A stretch of DNA of 6,354 bases, taken from the NCBI GenBank assembly GCA_051654865.1, contig JBOFYV010000112.1:1-6354 (forward strand), read 5' to 3'. The position numbers and the translations under genes were made by a program. Positions 5,511 through 6,354 of this stretch are shown here, one piece after another. The notes under the pieces are model-generated. The model ran no database searches, was not told the origin of the DNA, and saw nothing but the letters and a program-made list of their open reading frames with translations. The DNA comes from JBOFOR01 sp051654865 (GTDB lineage Bacteria; Bacillota; Clostridia; Peptostreptococcales; Peptostreptococcaceae). Positions within the stretch are counted from its first letter, which is position 1. The number at the start of each line of letters is the position of its first letter.

Positions 5511-6354
5511 TACTGTAGAGGAAGCTCTACTATAAATGTAGAATCTTCTCCAACTGTACTCTTAGCGTAAATTTTACCTTTATGCTGAGTAGAGATAGAT
5601 TTAGCAATAGATAATCCAAGTCCATAACCACCAGTTTCTCTTACTCTGGAAGTATCAACTCTATAAAATCTTTCAAAGATTTTTTCTAAATGTTCAGGAG
5701 CTATACCTTCCCCTGTATTTTTAACTATAAGCTTAACTTTATTTTTTTCTTTAAATAAATCTACAGTAATTTTTCCACTTTTATTGCTATGTTTTATAGC
5801 ATTATCCATCAATATACTAAATAATTTTTTTATACTTTCAGAATCTCCATTAATAAATATATCCCTTGATATATTTTCTTCTAATTCAATTCCATTTTCA
5901 TAAATAATAGCATCAAATCCAAGCATAATGCTCTGAACTATTTTACTCATGTTAATAGAGTGTAGCTCAATCTTATTTTCTTCTACATCAAGCTTAGCAA
6001 GAGATAGCATTTCATTAATCAATTCAGACATTCTATCACCTTGAGAACTAATATAATTTATCCACTTAGACTGATTTCTAACAGTATCATCTGGATTACT
6101 AAGCACTAAAGAAGCATTAGTCTTAATAATAGTAAGAGGAGTTTTTAATTCATGAGAAGCATCAGCAATAAACTGCTTTTGTTTTTCAAAAGTTTCTTTT
6201 ATGGGCCTTAGAGCTCTATTAGTTAAATAAAAACTAATAATTAATAACACTATTAAACTAACTGCACCAACTAATATAAAACTACGTAAAAGTTGGGCGA
6301 CTGTATTTTGTAGATAACTTCTGTCTAGTAAAACAACCTTACTTCCAACAGGAG
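5510..6354 (-). CDS. Sensor histidine kinase, C-terminal part (partial; start lies right of window)
   Basis: This is the membrane sensor kinase of a two-component system; it would autophosphorylate and pass the phosphate to a response regulator. The frame stays open to the window edge, so 280 residues are visible. The GTG at 6250 encodes a valine inside a transmembrane helix (about 23-43) and is not the start. After the helix, NRALRPI leads almost directly into EKQKQFIADASHELKTPLT, with phospho-acceptor His67 (codon 6154-6152). There are only about 23 residues between, too few for a full HAMP domain. The ATPase domain shows the N box with MDNAIKHSN (Asn184), G1 VKNTGEGI (210-217), F box IFERFYRVD (225-233) and G2 GGYGLGLS (241-248). 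All catalytic motifs are intact. The layout resembles CiaH. The sensor domain and partner regulator, probably just to the right, are unseen. Confidence 0.93.
   Translation of the reverse strand, partial: PVGSKVVLLDRSYLQNTVAQLLRSFILVGAVSLIVLLIISFYLTNRALRPIKETFEKQKQFIADASHELKTPLTIIKTNASLVLSNPDDTVRNQSKWINYISSQGDRMSELINEMLSLAKLDVEENKIELHSINMSKIVQSIMLGFDAIIYENGIELEENISRDIFINGDSESIKKLFSILMDNAIKHSNKSGKITVDLFKEKNKVKLIVKNTGEGIAPEHLEKIFERFYRVDTSRVRETGGYGLGLSIAKSISTQHKGKIYAKSTVGEDSTFIVELPLQ

Noticed and set aside
1..6354. CRISPR array, tRNA, rRNA, insertion sequence or attachment site
   Set aside because: No regularly spaced direct repeats, tRNA-like cloverleaf, transposase or terminal inverted repeats were found on either strand.

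Overview
The window looks like low-G+C Clostridia chromosome (roughly one third G+C by eye, AT-rich spacers, strong GGAGG-type ribosome binding sites, A/T-ending codons). The gene order resembles the Peptostreptococcaceae (Romboutsia, Paraclostridium, Clostridioides), but this is inference from style and neighbourhood. I could not compare with any genome.

Layout, left to right: (1) the 3' end of enolase, closed by a clear terminator; (2) a two-gene glycerate-use unit, a type I glycerate kinase followed by a GntP-family permease, with its own sigma-A-like promoter and two palindromes in the leader; (3) secG, encoding the small SecYEG subunit, preceded by a hairpin with a poor U tract and possibly its own promoter, and followed by a strong terminator beside a 28-bp A/T palindrome; (4) a regulatory stretch with a Fur-box-like sequence and an exact TTTAAG-N5-TTTAAG direct repeat, the form described for CiaR of streptococci; (5) a 662-residue lipoprotein that appears to be a right-handed beta-helix of the Cthe_2159-type carbohydrate-binding family; (6) a long bidirectional terminator; and (7), convergent on the minus strand, the C-terminal 280 residues of a sensor histidine kinase that runs off the right edge.

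The metabolic logic of the left half is neat. The permease would import glycerate or a similar small hydroxy acid, the kinase would make 2-phosphoglycerate, and enolase next door uses 2-phosphoglycerate. The pair lies between eno and secG, which are often adjacent or close in Firmicutes, so it looks like a later addition to a housekeeping stretch.

The right half looks like a cell-surface module: an exported acidic beta-helix protein with two candidate regulatory inputs (iron and a CiaR-like response regulator) beside a histidine kinase of the HAMP-less, CiaH-like layout. Nothing here is clearly a new class of system. The most testable novelty is the proposed link between that kinase's unseen partner regulator and the lipoprotein promoter.
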